From: Mytilus galloprovincialis
Taxonomy: Eukaryota > Mollusca > Bivalvia > Mytilida > Mytilidae
Length of the DNA stretch: 64,000 bases
Direction: 5' to 3'
Assembly (NCBI RefSeq): GCF_965363235.1
Contig: NC_134841.1
Location: 58,735,078-58,799,077 of the forward strand
In this document: positions 24,301-36,503 of the stretch, piece by piece
Position numbering within the stretch: the stretch's first letter is position 1
Layout of the letters: the number at the start of each line of letters is the position of its first letter
The notes under the pieces: generated by a model
The model's database searches: none
Seen by the model: the letters and a program-made list of their open reading frames with translations, nothing else
Told to the model about the DNA's origin: nothing
Position numbers and translations under genes: made by a program

Positions 24301-27300
24301 AATTTGCCAGGTATAAATATTAAAATGGCAGGGAAATTAGAACATAACGTTTTGATTTACAAGAAGTTGTTAAGCTACCTTCCGTTTCTTTGGTCTATCA
24401 ACTTTGGGTTCTGTACTGTTTGATAAAATACTTTGCTGCTGGGATCTTCCAGGCACTTCTATTTCTTTCCTCCACTCACGCTTAACTTTCTGTCTTATTG
24501 GACGCTGTACAATTAAATTGAGAACGTTATGGAAAACGTAATAAGTGTATCTTGTCGTTTTCGAACTCGAATCTACTTGAATCAGCTTAGCTATAAACAA
24601 TCTAATATTTTTGAATCAATTAGTTCAATTTTATAAGAAAACAAAAATTAAATACCGACTAGCATCAAGCATCCAATGCAAATGTTGTGATGTGTGTCTT
24701 TGGAAGCACGTTTAGACGTGAATGTGGAATTTTATTGAAAAAGTAAAACCTAATTTGGAATGCCTTGCGATTTTTTTTATGAAACATAAATGCAATTTTA
24801 TAATTATATAAACATATTAGCAAGAATTGTATCGTAATCAAGAATCTAAAAAAGAAAAAGCACAGCTGACTAGATTGCCAAAACTGTTTGGAAAATAACC
24901 TACCTGTTTTTGTTTTAGTTCTTTGACTTCTTTTATCTCGTTGTCATCTAGATCTTTTAGTGACAGTCTTTTAAAGCTATCAGTCAATACACTGATTGGC
25001 TGAAGCAAGAAAATGTAATCAAAATAATGTTATAACATATAAATAATATTTAACATTATCTGCTGTCTGTTTTATTAAAGTCTAAGTGTTTTGTTTTATC
25101 TATAGGGCTTTTAAAACTGACAGGAAGTTTCAGTAATTATACCTCTATGAATTCAAGTATTCTTATTTTGGTATTTTGCTGTATCTTGTTGGGAGAGGGG
25201 ATATTCTATTTTTTAAATTCTAATTTATAAATATCTTTTTCCAGAAAATACTATTTTCGACAAATACAATATAAGAAATAAACAAAGAGCTGAAATTTTA
25301 GAAATAATAAAAGTAAAAGATTGGAAAACTAATATGATAGTTTGATTTTGTTGTATGTAACGACTCGAAAGCCTGAACGGCATTAGTCAGTCCAAAAAGA
25401 CATCTCAAGCGATTTTAGTGGGACTGTTACAAAACTCTATACCACTTTTTTTCCATTCATGTAATATTCAATTATCCCCACCCCCCAAAAAAAAAATTCA
25501 AGGGAGCAACCATATAACTTTAAGGTGTGAGGGGGGGGGGGGGTGTTTTTTTGTATTTTGTTTTTTTGTTTGATTCAGAATTCTAAATCGATAATATTGA
25601 ACTGCGATCTACAATCGAACTAAGATTGGTTCAGAATGTGTGTGATGGAAGAGATTTTCATGTACAAAAGATCTCAGACTAATTCTAAAGAGATAATTGA
25701 TAAGCTATCAACAGGTCGATCTTGCTCTATTTTGATATATCTATTTACCGTGGTGGTGACAACTGGTATCTTCGTAGCATTAACATCCATATCATCCGTT
25801 CTGGCAATGTCACTTTTGTCTGCCTTTTTAATTTGATCCATGTGTTCCATCACACCTTTATTGGTTTGCTGCTGAACTGTTCCATTATTTGGTAGATCTA
25901 CAATCGAAAAGCAATCATAGTTCTTGCAACAAAATTGGGATAAAGAATTTAAACTTGAAAGAAACTTTCTATCTGTTCAAGAACAAATAGAACGACAAAG
26001 TCAATGGAAAAACGCTACTTTTTGAATGAAAATAAACACACTTTGATTGGGGCCAAACTTCATTAATCAGTTTGAAATGGAATATCAGTACATCTATATC
26101 TTTTGACTAACTTGTGTAACTATCTAAAAATGAAAACATAAATATTTAAAAACACAAACTTATTTTTACCTTTTGTATGAATTTCTAACAATTCTATTTT
26201 TCCGTTCTCATAGATCAATATGAATATGTTACTTCACTAAATAAATATAGGAAGATGTGGTGAGAGTGCCAATGAGACAACTCTCCATCCAAATAACAAT
26301 ATATAAAAGTAAACCATTATAGGTCAATGTATGGCCTTCAACACCGAGCATTGGCTCACACCGAACAACAGTTAAGCTATATAAAGGGCCCCAAAATTAC
26401 TAGACTAAGTGTAAAACCATTTAAACGGAAAAACCAACGGTCTAATCTATATAAAAACGAGAAACGAGAAACACGTATAAATTAAAACATATTTTTTGAC
26501 TGAAAAAGCCAACGAATTTTCAACTTTTTAGACTATTCTACCTGAAAACCAAATCATTGATTCATAACATGAATTGTTTCAACTTTATTTTTGCTTGGTC
26601 TTCGATTCGAAAAAGGTAGAATAATGTATTGTGTCTGCAACAAATAGTCAAGCGTGTCAGTAACTGCTAGTAGTCTGTCTTTATTTATGTAATATTGTCA
26701 TTTGGTTATTTTCTTTTGTTTCCTCTTCTGGCATCGATCGGACTCGGACTTCTCTTAACTGTGCGTATTGTTGCGCGTTTGGTTTTTCTACATTGGGAGG
26801 GTTGAGATAAAAAATAAAATAAAAAAAAAAACATAAAAAAACATGTTTAACCTCGCCGCATTTTTGCGCCTGTCCCAAGTCAGGAGCCTCAGGCCTTCGT
26901 TAGTCTTGTATATGATTTTAAATTTTAGTTTCTTACGTACAATTGAACTAAAACAACCGATAAGCCTAATTAAACCCCAATGCAACATTTTGTCTTACCA
27001 TTCAGTTTCTGGCCGGACATGACATCTACTAACTGGGATAGTTCATCTTTCATATCGTTTTTAACTGGTGTTTCGACCTAAGAACATCAAATGAATGTAT
27101 GAAAAAATACATTAATAGATAATTCTCAATAAAAGGGAAAACTTAACTAAGTTGTTTTCCTGAGGCCAGGGAATAGTTCGATTTAAAAAGATATATATTT
27201 AAACAATTTTTTAAAAAATAACCATTTTGGGATGTAAAATAGTGTTTTCTACCAAATGCGAATTAAATTCTGACTACACAGTCGCCGTATTTTCCAGTAA

Positions 27301-30300
27301 CTATAGAGAAAGGTGACAACTGTGAAAATGATTTCAACTATATAAGGTAGCACTCCACAGTTAGGTGTGTAGTTTGGCATTTTGGCCCCTGTGGATTTTT
27401 GGAAATATGAGAGCTAGTGTGCAATAAAATTCATTTTTGGATAGCTGAGTATTAAAATAGCCTTTGTATTGGGTTTATATGAACATCAAGATTATGTAAT
27501 GTATGTAATATAGGCTGTTTTCTGTATGACAGTCCGTATTTGCATGTCCCTACCATACATTGGTCCGGCAATTATTGTAATGTTTTTTTTCCAACTTTTT
27601 ATCGCACGAACTTTGTGATTGGATTTTACGAAAAAATGAGGCGAAAGACACCCATTTTTTATTTGATCATTAGGAAGATTTATGAAAACAGTTTCTAAAA
27701 AGGTATCACTCAAAGGCATTGAAATTCTAGTTTGATCCAAATTTTGGGGGGATATGTGACATGTCCACCCCCCTTTTTGCAATATTTTATTGTAAATAAA
27801 TGCAGAATGTTGCCATGGATACACATAAAAGGAATTAATTTTCACTCTTTTAACTTTTGAAAATCAAATCTATGGAATATACTGATTACATACATATGCA
27901 CATGTACAACACAAACAGTAAAGGTTAATGTATTAGAAATCCAGGAATATGAGATGATAAAACATTTTGTGGCTCATTTTTGATTTTATTTTCTAACTGT
28001 GGAGTGCTACCTTATGGCACATCAGAAAGCACAGAAATACACTTTTTAAAATAAAATTTACCCCAAATATTTAGTCTTTAATGTTCTTGTTTTAGTTCTG
28101 AAGGTAAAAAATCTGCTAGGAATGCAATTTATGTTTATTTTATTGTTTACTGTCCTTAGCAACCAAATATACACATTTTGGCACTTAGACATGTTGCGGT
28201 CTTAAATTTGTACTCCATTAGCTTCGCCATTGTAACCAAAGATTGCGCTTTATATGATATCCTCAGAATGTATCGCTTCATATTTTTGAATGCGAATAAG
28301 TCAAATAAACATTTTTAGTAGGATTTTATATTATAATTTGGCATTAATTAGATTTAATGATGTCAATACTGCTAGAAATTTATACCCTGCTTGAGAGCTT
28401 CTAAACCAAGGTTAGGTATGCTATTAACAGCAAAATTGACCTATAAGTGCTTTCAAATACCTAAAAATTGTACAATTTGTCCTCTTTTAAGGTAATTTTA
28501 TGATTTTAAATAAGATAATGGGAAAAGTTTTAGAAATTTACCCCAAAAATGAGACAGACTTGAAGTTTTCCACTATGATCCAGCATTTATTTTTAAATCA
28601 CTTTTTGTCGCGTTTCAACATCAACTGCTAACCTTCATAAAATCTTTATTACTGAACCAATTTTAAAAACTAAGGTACCATTTTCACCGTAACAGCTAGT
28701 AGAATACAGAAAACATAATAAAAATTGAGGCAGGAGGGGAAAAATTTCACCTTAAGGTAGCACTCCACAGTTAGGTGTGTAGTTTGGCATTTTGGCCCCT
28801 GTGGATTTTTCAAATATGAGAGCTAGTGTGCAATAAAATTCATTTTTGGATAGCTGAGTATTAAAATAGCCTTTGTATTGGGTTTATATGAACATCAAGA
28901 TTATGTAATGTATGTAATATAGGCTGTTTTCTGTATGACAGTCCGTATTTGCATGTCCCTACCATACATTGGTCCGGCAATTATTGTAATGTTTTTTTCC
29001 AACTTTTTATCGCACGAACTTTGTGATTGGATTTTACGAAAAAATGAGGCAAAAGACACCCATTTTTTATTTGATCATTAGGAAGATTTATGAAAACAGT
29101 TTCTAAAAAGGTATCACTCAAAGGCATTGAAATTCTAGTTTGATCCAAATTTTGGGGGGATATGTGACATGTCCACCCCCCTTTTTGCAATATTTTATTG
29201 TAAATAAATGCAGAATGTTGCCATGGATACACATAAAAGGAATTAATTTTCACTCTTTTAACTTTTGAAAATCAAATCTATGGAATATGCTGATTACATA
29301 CATATGTACATGTACAACACAAACAGTTAGGTTAATGTATTAGAAATCCAGGAATATGAGATGATAAAACATTTTGTGGCTCATTTTTGATTTTATTTTC
29401 TAACTGTGGAGTGCTACCTAAGCTATATTACAAAACAAATGCGGACTTAAACTGTCTTTTCATTTACACTGAAAAATGACAACACCAAAGCATGATAATT
29501 GAATGAATTTTGAAAGGTACAAATGTATATATGTCGTGTACAAGTTGCGATTTTGTACAGGTTATGACATGTACAAAAATGTTGTACATGTTATAATTTG
29601 TACAATGCAAAAATACAAGTTATAACAGTTACAAAAGTACAAAATATTGCTTGAAATTGGTTTTAACTTGTACAAAATGTCTATTATTACATTTACCTTG
29701 AAGTTAATAATATTTCATCATTTTTTTGTTATTGTCCATTTATGTTAGTTTAATAATTACTTAAAAGTTTAAAAATGGTATTCAAACAGAAAAAGACGTA
29801 GAAGCTATATTTGAAGCAAGTTCTTTATTCAATAATAAAGATAGTGAAGACTCTTTTACCGAGACAGTCTGAGAACTTTATACCAACACTGAAACTGACA
29901 AAACAATGTCAGAGACTGATATTATTACTGGCACAAATACCGAAACTTATGTTGAATTAAATGGTCATGATTCAGCCGACAAGAATGAACAAAGTTACCA
30001 TTGGGTTAGAAACAGAAACAATGGTACTTGAATTTATTCAAGTGATGTTAACATGGCTAATGAAGCAAGTTTGTGCATGACCACTGTGTATCATCGCCAC
30101 CGGGAATTCGGTACTAACGAAGCGGAGAGAAAAGAAAAAATAAATAAACAAGTCTAGAATTCCTTTAATTAAGTTAATTTCTAGCGGTTTGGTGAGGGTA
30201 TTGCTTCTAAAACAATTTACTGATATATAAAGCTTTATTTTTTTAGACCAACAAGTAGCAAATAAATACAAAATTTTTATGTTATACTCTAAAACAGTGC

Positions 30301-33300
30301 ACCAGAATATTTTGAGGCCACTCGTCCTCCGTCCCACCATGCTACTGTTCACATATTAACAGTACGGCAACTTGTTTTCCAACTGTATGTCAACTTGGTA
30401 GTTTTATTATATGTTAATGCCATCTTTTTCAAGACTTATAAACATTATTTCTTGAAAAGGGCCGCATATACAAATAATAAAACTAACAAGTTTAAATATT
30501 TTAAATATAAATCAAATATAAATATAACTTGCCTAACAGCATTATAGATCATGGTACACGTATCATACACAATGTTTTGAAGGTTAAATCATATCCCCTT
30601 GTATTCTCCTATATGATAGTATAGGTAAGCCTAGTTTGTTTAGTCTCTCTGGATAACTCGTGTCTTTGAGACCTGGTAGTTGTTTTGTTACCCTTGTTTG
30701 GACTCCTTTTATTTTATCAATATCCTTTTTCTTTTATGGCGACCATACTGAACTAGCTTAGTCCAAAGGAGATCTGACAATCACGTTTTATACAATGGTA
30801 TGAATGTCTCAGTACCCAAGTATTTAAAAGTTCTTTTGCGAACTTCAACAGTGGCGGATGCAGGAATTTTCGAAAGGGGGGGTGCTAGCCCAGGGCAAAG
30901 GGGGGGGGGGGGGGGGGTGCAAAACATATGTCCCGATTGTCCCGATTCAAATGCATTGATCGGCCAAAATAAAGGGGGGGTGCGCACCCCCGGAACCCCC
31001 CTCTGGATCCGCCACTGTTCAAAAATGGAGTTGGCCTTATTTAATTTTTCGCTCTTTAACCTTTGCTATTGTATGATTTAGTAGACTGTGATTTGTTCAG
31101 TGGTCAGTATTATTTGATTACTTACATATATTCATGTATTTACATTTTTCAGGGTAAAATTTTAGTGACCAGTTGTCAATTTTCTTCTTTAGCTTTTGAT
31201 TATTGTCCTTTATTATTTAATAAATTTCAATCTAATGCATGTATATTCTGCTTTATTATAATTTTTAAATTTTGTACAGGTTAAAACCATTTTTAAGCAA
31301 TATTTTGTACATGTACGAGGTACTTTTGTACATTTTATAACTTGTATTTTAGCATTGTACAGGTTATAAGATAACACGTACAATATTTTTGTACATGTTA
31401 TAACCTGCACAAAATTGCAACTTGTACACGACATATATATAGCTGGTTTTGTATAAACCAACATGTTAATAGGAAAAGCACAACAATAACTTACTTTTGG
31501 AGTGTGCCGGTAGGGTGTTGAGCTGCGATTACGATACCTTTTAACACGGGAAACGCTTTGATTTCTCTGAAAAAAGAAGGAAAAAAACTGGATTCTAGCT
31601 TTTAAAACATGAACACTATATTTAAATGCTACATATTGCTTTATCATATGGTAAGTAACAGAAGCATCTGATATTAAGAAAATAAATTTAACCTTGATGA
31701 AAAACCTTTTTCTATACCAATTTCCTAGTATGCGATTTAGAGGTGTCAATTTCTATAATAATCTTTCATATTATTTTTTATCACAAATATAGGTGATAAG
31801 ACTCTTAAATATCTCTGTTAAAAACATCGGTATGGTTTTAAACAATACATGCACTTAAAATATATATCCATTGTTTAGAATTCACACAACTTCAATATCT
31901 TCATTAAAAAAAATCAGCGATATAAAAGAAAAAGTAAGCAGGGTGTGCTCAGTATAGCTTTGTATATAAACAAGACAAAACATATGTAAATCTTTGTCTA
32001 TTCGTATATTCATCATAACATAAAATTAAGAAGATGTGGTTTGATTGATTGTCAATCGGACAACTCTCCACAAGAGCCCAGATAACTTAGAAGTTAAATA
32101 AATTATATATTTTGTATTTTTCTCACCTTACGTCCACCGGGCAGCTCTGGACCTATCGATTTTTCTCGATAATGAAATACGTTGAGATCTATATTGTCTC
32201 CTGAAAAGCAAAGTTACATTATAGGCAAACAGATATCAATAAATGTACATAAGAAGACAACTAAACATTTTAACTTTCACAAAAAGAGTGCTATCATTGC
32301 TGTTCTTTATCTTGAAAGATGTCAGCTATCTACCTGGCACCAAATGTATAGTGATAAACTTAACAGCAAAAAAATCTTAATAACAAAGTGAAAAGGAGTG
32401 ACGAGCAATACCCTAGAAACTTGTTCAGTTTGTGTAAAAGATAACTTCCATATGATTTATTGGTGTTTAATTACCGTCCAGTAGGAAATATTTCATGACA
32501 TAAAAACTTGCCAAAATGAAAAAAGAAAAGAAACTATGTAAACGCGAACTGGTCTTTTTAAGATCGATTCAAATAAAGATTGATTCAATTTCGTTGCCAG
32601 TGTAAACGGGGTCTAAGTATGTAAGAAAGCCCGAACATTTGATATTTGAAGTTTGGGCGTTCTACGAGAAGGAAAGTTTTAAAATTTATGAAACATTTTC
32701 ACTGGGAAAAAAACTATTAATACATTAATATAATCAAGACAAAACTTACCGCTCATATTTGCCCTCATCTGAGTCTGTAATTCAATAAATCACAGTTGAA
32801 ATCATCAAAAATTATTGTGCTTGAACTAAGCACGTCTTTGTCGATGAAGCTTCGCGTAACGTCGCCTAGTCTTCCTTGGTTTCATGTTGTGACGTTGATA
32901 TATTATTAGACGTTATTTATTAAAATGCACATTATTTATATCTAATTGATACCTGTTTATGTAAATTAATACCACAAATACATGTAGATATGTCTACTGT
33001 TGGACTGCAAGTTTTCCAAGTCATTTAAAACCCAGTGTTCGTTTCGGTGTCATACCATTACTGATTTTGTCTACAATGAAGCAGTTAAAAATCGGGATTT
33101 TTAAAATTTAATCTGTATTTGATAGTTTGCAAGAAGTAACGATTAACTAACCTTGTTAGTCGAGTAATGTGTATTGTCTAAAATGAACACTGTGACCAAT
33201 CTATAATAACTGTACAAATGCGCAGAAAAAAATGGAACTTGTACTTGAATAAGACCTATTTTATTTATAAATTTTTCCTGATTTCTTGAGAATATTTTCT

Positions 33301-36300
33301 TTAGACCCGTTAGACAGTTGCTATTCAGTATCAAAATATTTACAGAAGAAATGTTGACGAACCTGACAAGTAGGCTTGGCTCTTTTTTTACAGTTATATT
33401 GTATATTATTCTATATTGTAGATATCTGGGTTCGTGTTGCTAAGTTTTTAGTTTTGTGTGTTTTGCTAATATATTGTGTGTCTCTTGGTCTTTTTTTCTT
33501 TTTAAGACATGGCGTTGTCAATTTATTTTTGACTTATAGGTTTGAATGTCACTCTGGTATTTTTCGCCTATCTTTTAAAAAAAATCCTTCTTATGAATAT
33601 GGTTTAATTCTTTGACTTATTCAATTTTGAAACTGCCTCCTTTCATAACTATACAAATAATCAATTATAATACATGTTCTACATTGAACGATGTTGTACA
33701 TGTAATATCGATACCTTTTCAAACTTTGACTAGTAACATATTTTAAAACCTGTTAATTACATGTAGTAGACACAAAACTGACGTTGTTTAAGCAATTATT
33801 TGTGCATATGGTAGCAGATGGCAGATGAATTGCATTTATTTTTTGCCTTATAATATCGAAAAACTTTGAGCTATTTCGCAGACATTTTGAACTATTATAT
33901 TATCTAGTTTTTACAACCTAGGGCATAAGGTGTAACTGGTTATATTTGAGTGAACAAGTGTCGTCTTTCACAGATTTTAAATGTGACCATCGAAACTCTT
34001 CACATCTATCTAAAATTTTGCCTCAAATTGAGTTGTCTACCCTACCACCTCTAACCATATCGTAACTGAGAAACCTGCTTAACAATTCCTTTCCTAGGAA
34101 TACACTCCTTATATTAATGGCGAATTAGGGTATCAGGGTAAACTAAAAATTGTCTGTCTGTATTATTACGTTTAGATATGTAATAACATATTTTAAGAAA
34201 TAACTCCGTATATATAAAATAAGGCTAAGGTAGTTCGAATACTTTCTATATATACTAAATTCGAAATCTGTATATAGAACAGAACAGAAAAGAATAATTC
34301 ATTTTCTAAAATTAAATTGTTTATAATGAGCGTATAAATCAAGAACAACCAGTGATGGTGCGAGCTACTGATGATACCCCCGCCCAAATAATTCGGTTAA
34401 CAGGAAGTCGTTGAGTTGTGAATCTGTAATAGCATCACACAGTATAGCTGAATTATATAAACCTTGAAACCAAATTTCAGAAATCATTGGATTGTAGTTC
34501 CTTAGAAAAATGTGACGAAAAATGTCAACTTGGCTGTCATGTGAAAAGTGTTCGGTAAACAGGAAGTTGTTGAGTAATGAATCTGAAAACGCACCACACG
34601 ATATAGCCGACTTCAATAAACCTTTCAGAAATCCTTATAATGTAGTTCATGAAAAAGATGCAACGAAAATATTTATGGGACGGACGGACGAACTGACGGA
34701 CCGACTGACGGATGTACGGACGTGCAGACAGAGGTAAAACAGTATCCCCCCTCAAGTTTTTCGAATCGATGGTATAATGATTGGGTCAACATTAAGACAT
34801 TACAATACTAATATGATATAATTATCTTTATTTCACCATAAGCCTCAGTTACAAATGGAGCCAAAACAAAATAGAAAAAAAACCTAACTCGTTGATTGAT
34901 ATCAAAAGCACAGTCAGTATCAAGACATGTATTATACATAATTGAAAAGAACTAACAATAAAATCATCAGTTTTCCCATAATAGTAAAGTTTTCTTGTGT
35001 TGACATCGAAGATTTATCATGTTTATCTAACTTTTTAAAGTTCTGACAAATGCTAGAAATATGCTGAAAGTGTTCATCCCTCAAATTATTATGTATAGTA
35101 AGCATTCGATTGAAAAAGGACGCTCTTCCTCAACTTTATGAGCTGTACAATACGATTTTTGGAGTATCTGGCATTTCCAATCCCTAATGTAATGGGTGAG
35201 CACCGATTTTTAATTAATATATGAACTACTTTTCTTAAAATCAATGATATCTAAATATTTTTCTTCTTGAAAACAATCTTTAAATGAGAAATAAGTGTCA
35301 AGTTTGCCACAAAACACATAATTGAAATAAGACAATTTGACAAAGACACAAGCGGGACAAGAATGTCACACATTGTCTTAGATTTTTTACTAGTTGTTAT
35401 TGGTTTTTATACTGCACTCGTTCTATTTGAGCATTCAAAATGCGTTGACTATATATTTCTATGTCATATAGAGTCACTGACCCGATATCACTCTTCATTA
35501 TGAATATTTAGATAGAAGTTGCCGAAATGTGCATGTCCGTCATATTTGTTATTCGTAATAGTTTTGTTTTAAATCCTGTTGACTTCTGCATCTCCACCAA
35601 TCATTATAAAAGAGGCATATTTTTCTAGATTTTAAAACAAGCTCGGGATATAAAATCGGTATCCCTACAAATATATTGAGTGTCATCTCTCAGGCCGATC
35701 GATCGCTATTGGAAGTGCTGTGTATTGTCTCTGTATTTTGTGGATTCAAATTCCCGAACATGATACCGTATTGCTGGTCTTTTCTCGCATGCGCGTAGCT
35801 ACGTTTACGTCAAAACGCCCGGGCGTACATTTGAATTTTGGTAAAAAAAAAATAATCTTAAAGCACATCAGATTTATAATTCTTTCTTCATTAGGCCACA
35901 CCAATTTAATTTCTTGTTCTACGGATTTTTGGACTCGAAAATTTGGGGCGAGCGAGCGATTTGAAAATTTTAATAAAAAAATATTTAATTTGCAAATTTT
36001 TGAGGCGAAGCTTGAAAAGTAAAGGCGAGCGATTATAATTTTTTTTTGTAAACATAAAATAGTAGGTTTTGACAATATTAAAGCTTGATTTATCACTTGT
36101 ACTTTGACATTTCTTTAATTTCTGAAGTATTTTTTCCCTGTTCACCAAGAAATAATTAAATCTGGTCTATGTATGTGTGACTGACAATGAGACAATTCTC
36201 CATCCAACATGTCCAAGTCATAATCAGTTTGGGGACAACCCCTTAATGTTATAAATATCCCGTTTACATGTTTATGAAGGATCAATATAAGTTATAATAT

Positions 36301-36503
36301 ATATTTGCTTGTACAAAAGGGCTCATATTTTCTGAAAGAACTATATATCTATCTCGTAATTAAATGGTCAAAACATGTCCAAGAATTTTGTAATATTCCT
36401 GGACTTTAACCATGTTAACACATTTACCTTAACAGTTGGTATTTCTATTTTCTTTTCTACATCAGTAAAATTACCCCTTGTCTGAGGGAGGGTTGTTCTC
36501 AAC
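21302..36503 (-). CDS. Gene B: unrecognised basic protein with tandem Thr/Glu-rich repeats, at least 12 exons (5' end not found)
   Basis: Exons on the minus strand, all with AG/GT borders and agreeing phases: 36428-36503, 32750-32774, 32127-32200, 31495-31566, 26999-27077, 25749-25897, 24904-24999, 24379-24504, 23724-23798, 22636-23439, 21673-21758 and 21302-21371 (stop TAA). About 576 residues are visible. I recognise no domain. The chain is rich in Lys, Arg, Glu and Thr; it has basic clusters (RVKRYRNR, RPKKRK) that could be nuclear signals and lacks membrane segments. Three successive exons end in KRK before the donor. Two parts share a motif: LTDSFKRLSLKDLD and LTKSFKKLKLQMNMD, the latter being the C terminus. 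The 25-base exon is short, and the most upstream exon is the least sure, as it sits between halves of an R3 repeat. The start exon must lie above 36.5 kb and was not found. Confidence 0.68.
22636..23439 (-). CDS. Gene B repeat exon: 268 codons of TEDVFQTTK / TEDVSQTPIAN repeats
   Basis: The exon runs from acceptor CATAG at 23440-23444 to a KRK-GTTGGT donor and is exactly 804 bases, fully open. It begins RLTVSNSQQVDNKNREDVF, then has nine 11-residue units (TEDVSQTPIAN, 33 bp) and about sixteen 9-residue units (TEDVFQTTK, 27 bp). The plus strand shows the array as repeated GACGTCTTCTGT words. The two unit types share TEDV-x-QT, so one derives from the other. Its ends and flanking introns match those of the 75-base exon at 23724-23798, so it is an expanded exon duplicate. 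Being open in an array this long argues for coding. The unusual GTTGGT donor is shared by both exons. Confidence 0.75.
23724..23798 (-). CDS. Gene B short exon, unexpanded twin of the repeat exon
   Basis: It encodes CLTVSFSQTVDDKDTEEVL and ends AKRK at a GTTGGT donor. The acceptor side (CTATGG on the plus strand) and the downstream intron words (CAAGAAAGCCGTTGTAAC, CCAACCTTCCTTTT) are nearly the same as at the large exon. It holds a single TEEVL unit in place of the array. Confidence 0.65.
23917..24086 (+). repeat. Dispersed repeat family R3, copy
   Basis: Words GAAGATGTTGTATTGCCAAT, GACAACTATAGGTCACCGTA, CGGCCTTCAACAATGAGCAA and CATAGTCAGCTATAAAGAGC lie in family order. It is intronic to gene B. 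Confidence 0.7.
26247..26490 (+). repeat. Dispersed repeat family R3, copy
   Basis: Words GAAGATGTGGTGAGAGTGCC, AACCATTATAGGTCAATGTA, GGCCTTCAACACCGAGCATT and AAACCAACGGTCTAATCTAT are present. It is intronic to gene B. Confidence 0.7.
26783..26940 (-). repeat. Dispersed repeat family R3, inverted 3' part
   Basis: The reverse complement reads GGCTCCTGACTTGGGACAGG, then GCGGCGAGGTTAAACATG, which is the 3' part of family R3. It lies 60 bases from a gene B exon. Confidence 0.65.
27345..28012. mobile_element. TIR element T1, copy 1 (668 bp)
   Basis: Inverted termini AGGTAGCACTCCACAGTTA and its complement TAACTGTGGAGTGCTACCT flank the element, with TA on both outer sides. It is almost identical to the element at 28755-29419. 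On the minus strand both share an open stretch beginning MKINSFYVYPWQHSAFIYNK, whose function I do not recognise. It is too short for a transposase, so it is non-autonomous unless that reading frame matters. It sits in an intron of gene B. Confidence 0.8.
28755..29419. mobile_element. TIR element T1, copy 2 (665 bp)
   Basis: It has the same termini and interior as the copy at 27345, with only a handful of differences, including small length changes in homopolymers. The outer TA is kept on the left only. The two copies lie in direct orientation 742 bases apart, so recombination between them could delete the spacer. Confidence 0.8.
30545..30848 (-). mobile_element. LINE reverse-transcriptase C-terminal fragment
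   Basis: On the minus strand the translation contains KYLGTETFIPLYKT, SSVWSPY, KIKGVQTRVTKQLPGLKD and YPERLNKLGLPILSYRRIQG, the conserved C-terminal region of jockey/CR1-like LINE reverse transcriptases. It is interrupted by stops (for example within 'PLYKT-stop-IRSPLD') and is a dead fragment. It is embedded in the 1.9-kb TIR element. Confidence 0.7.
30849..31017. mobile_element. 169-bp MITE with 5-bp target duplication TTCAA
   Basis: The termini are CAGTGGCGGATGCAGG and CCTCTGGATCCGCCACTG, inverted with one mismatch near the end. The element is flanked by TTCAA at 30844-30848 and 31018-31022. It contains G runs (18 or more) and a C/G-rich interior. The end sequence CAGTGGCGGAT is a common MITE end in invertebrates. 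It is a non-coding insertion into the 1.9-kb element. Confidence 0.85.
33415..33590 (+). mobile_element. Diverged 3' UTR of the retroelement seen at 16.7 and 59.2 kb
   Basis: The words TCTGGGTTCGTGTTGCTAAG, GACATGGCGTTGTCAATTTA and GTCACTCTGGTATTTTTCGC are degraded counterparts of the UTR at 59410-59570. No coding part remains. Confidence 0.5.
34388..34745 (+). repeat. Direct duplication of about 160 bp ending in a GGAC-rich tract
   Basis: The phrase TCGGTTAACAGGAAGTCGTT ... CACACAGTATAGCTGAA ... CAGAAATCATTGGATTGTAG recurs as TCGGTAAACAGGAAGTTGTT ... CACACGATATAGCCGAC ... CAGAAATCCTTATAATGTAG. A GGACGGACGGAC tract (34679-34725) follows. It is a dispersed-repeat style unit with no gene. Confidence 0.6.

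Larger units (their letters stand above)
29527..31440. mobile_element. 1.9-kb element with TIRs of about 165 bp built of GTACA words
   Basis: Left arm 29527-29690 and right arm 31272-31440 are inverted copies beginning ATATATGTCGTGTACAAGTTGC. Inside each arm short words recur in both senses (TTGTACAGGTTATAAC, TTGTACATGTTATAA). The interior holds an acidic, Thr-rich remnant of open frame near 29800-30000, a minus-strand LINE C-terminal piece (30545-30850) and a nested MITE (30849-31017). No transposase is recognisable. The element lies in an intron of gene B, 55 bases from the exon at 31495-31566. Confidence 0.7.

Noticed and set aside
25480-25560. C, A and G homopolymer runs as a functional element
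   Set aside because: Simple low-complexity tract in an intron, without other signals.
31213-31749. A 178-codon minus-strand open stretch
   Set aside because: Only 24 codons (31495-31566) lie between good splice sites and fit gene B. The rest is intron and the right terminal repeat of the 1.9-kb element.
35746-36148. Overlapping minus-strand open stretches of 80-116 codons
   Set aside because: They fall on the GGCCACACCAATT-type repeat end and show no domain or splice support.
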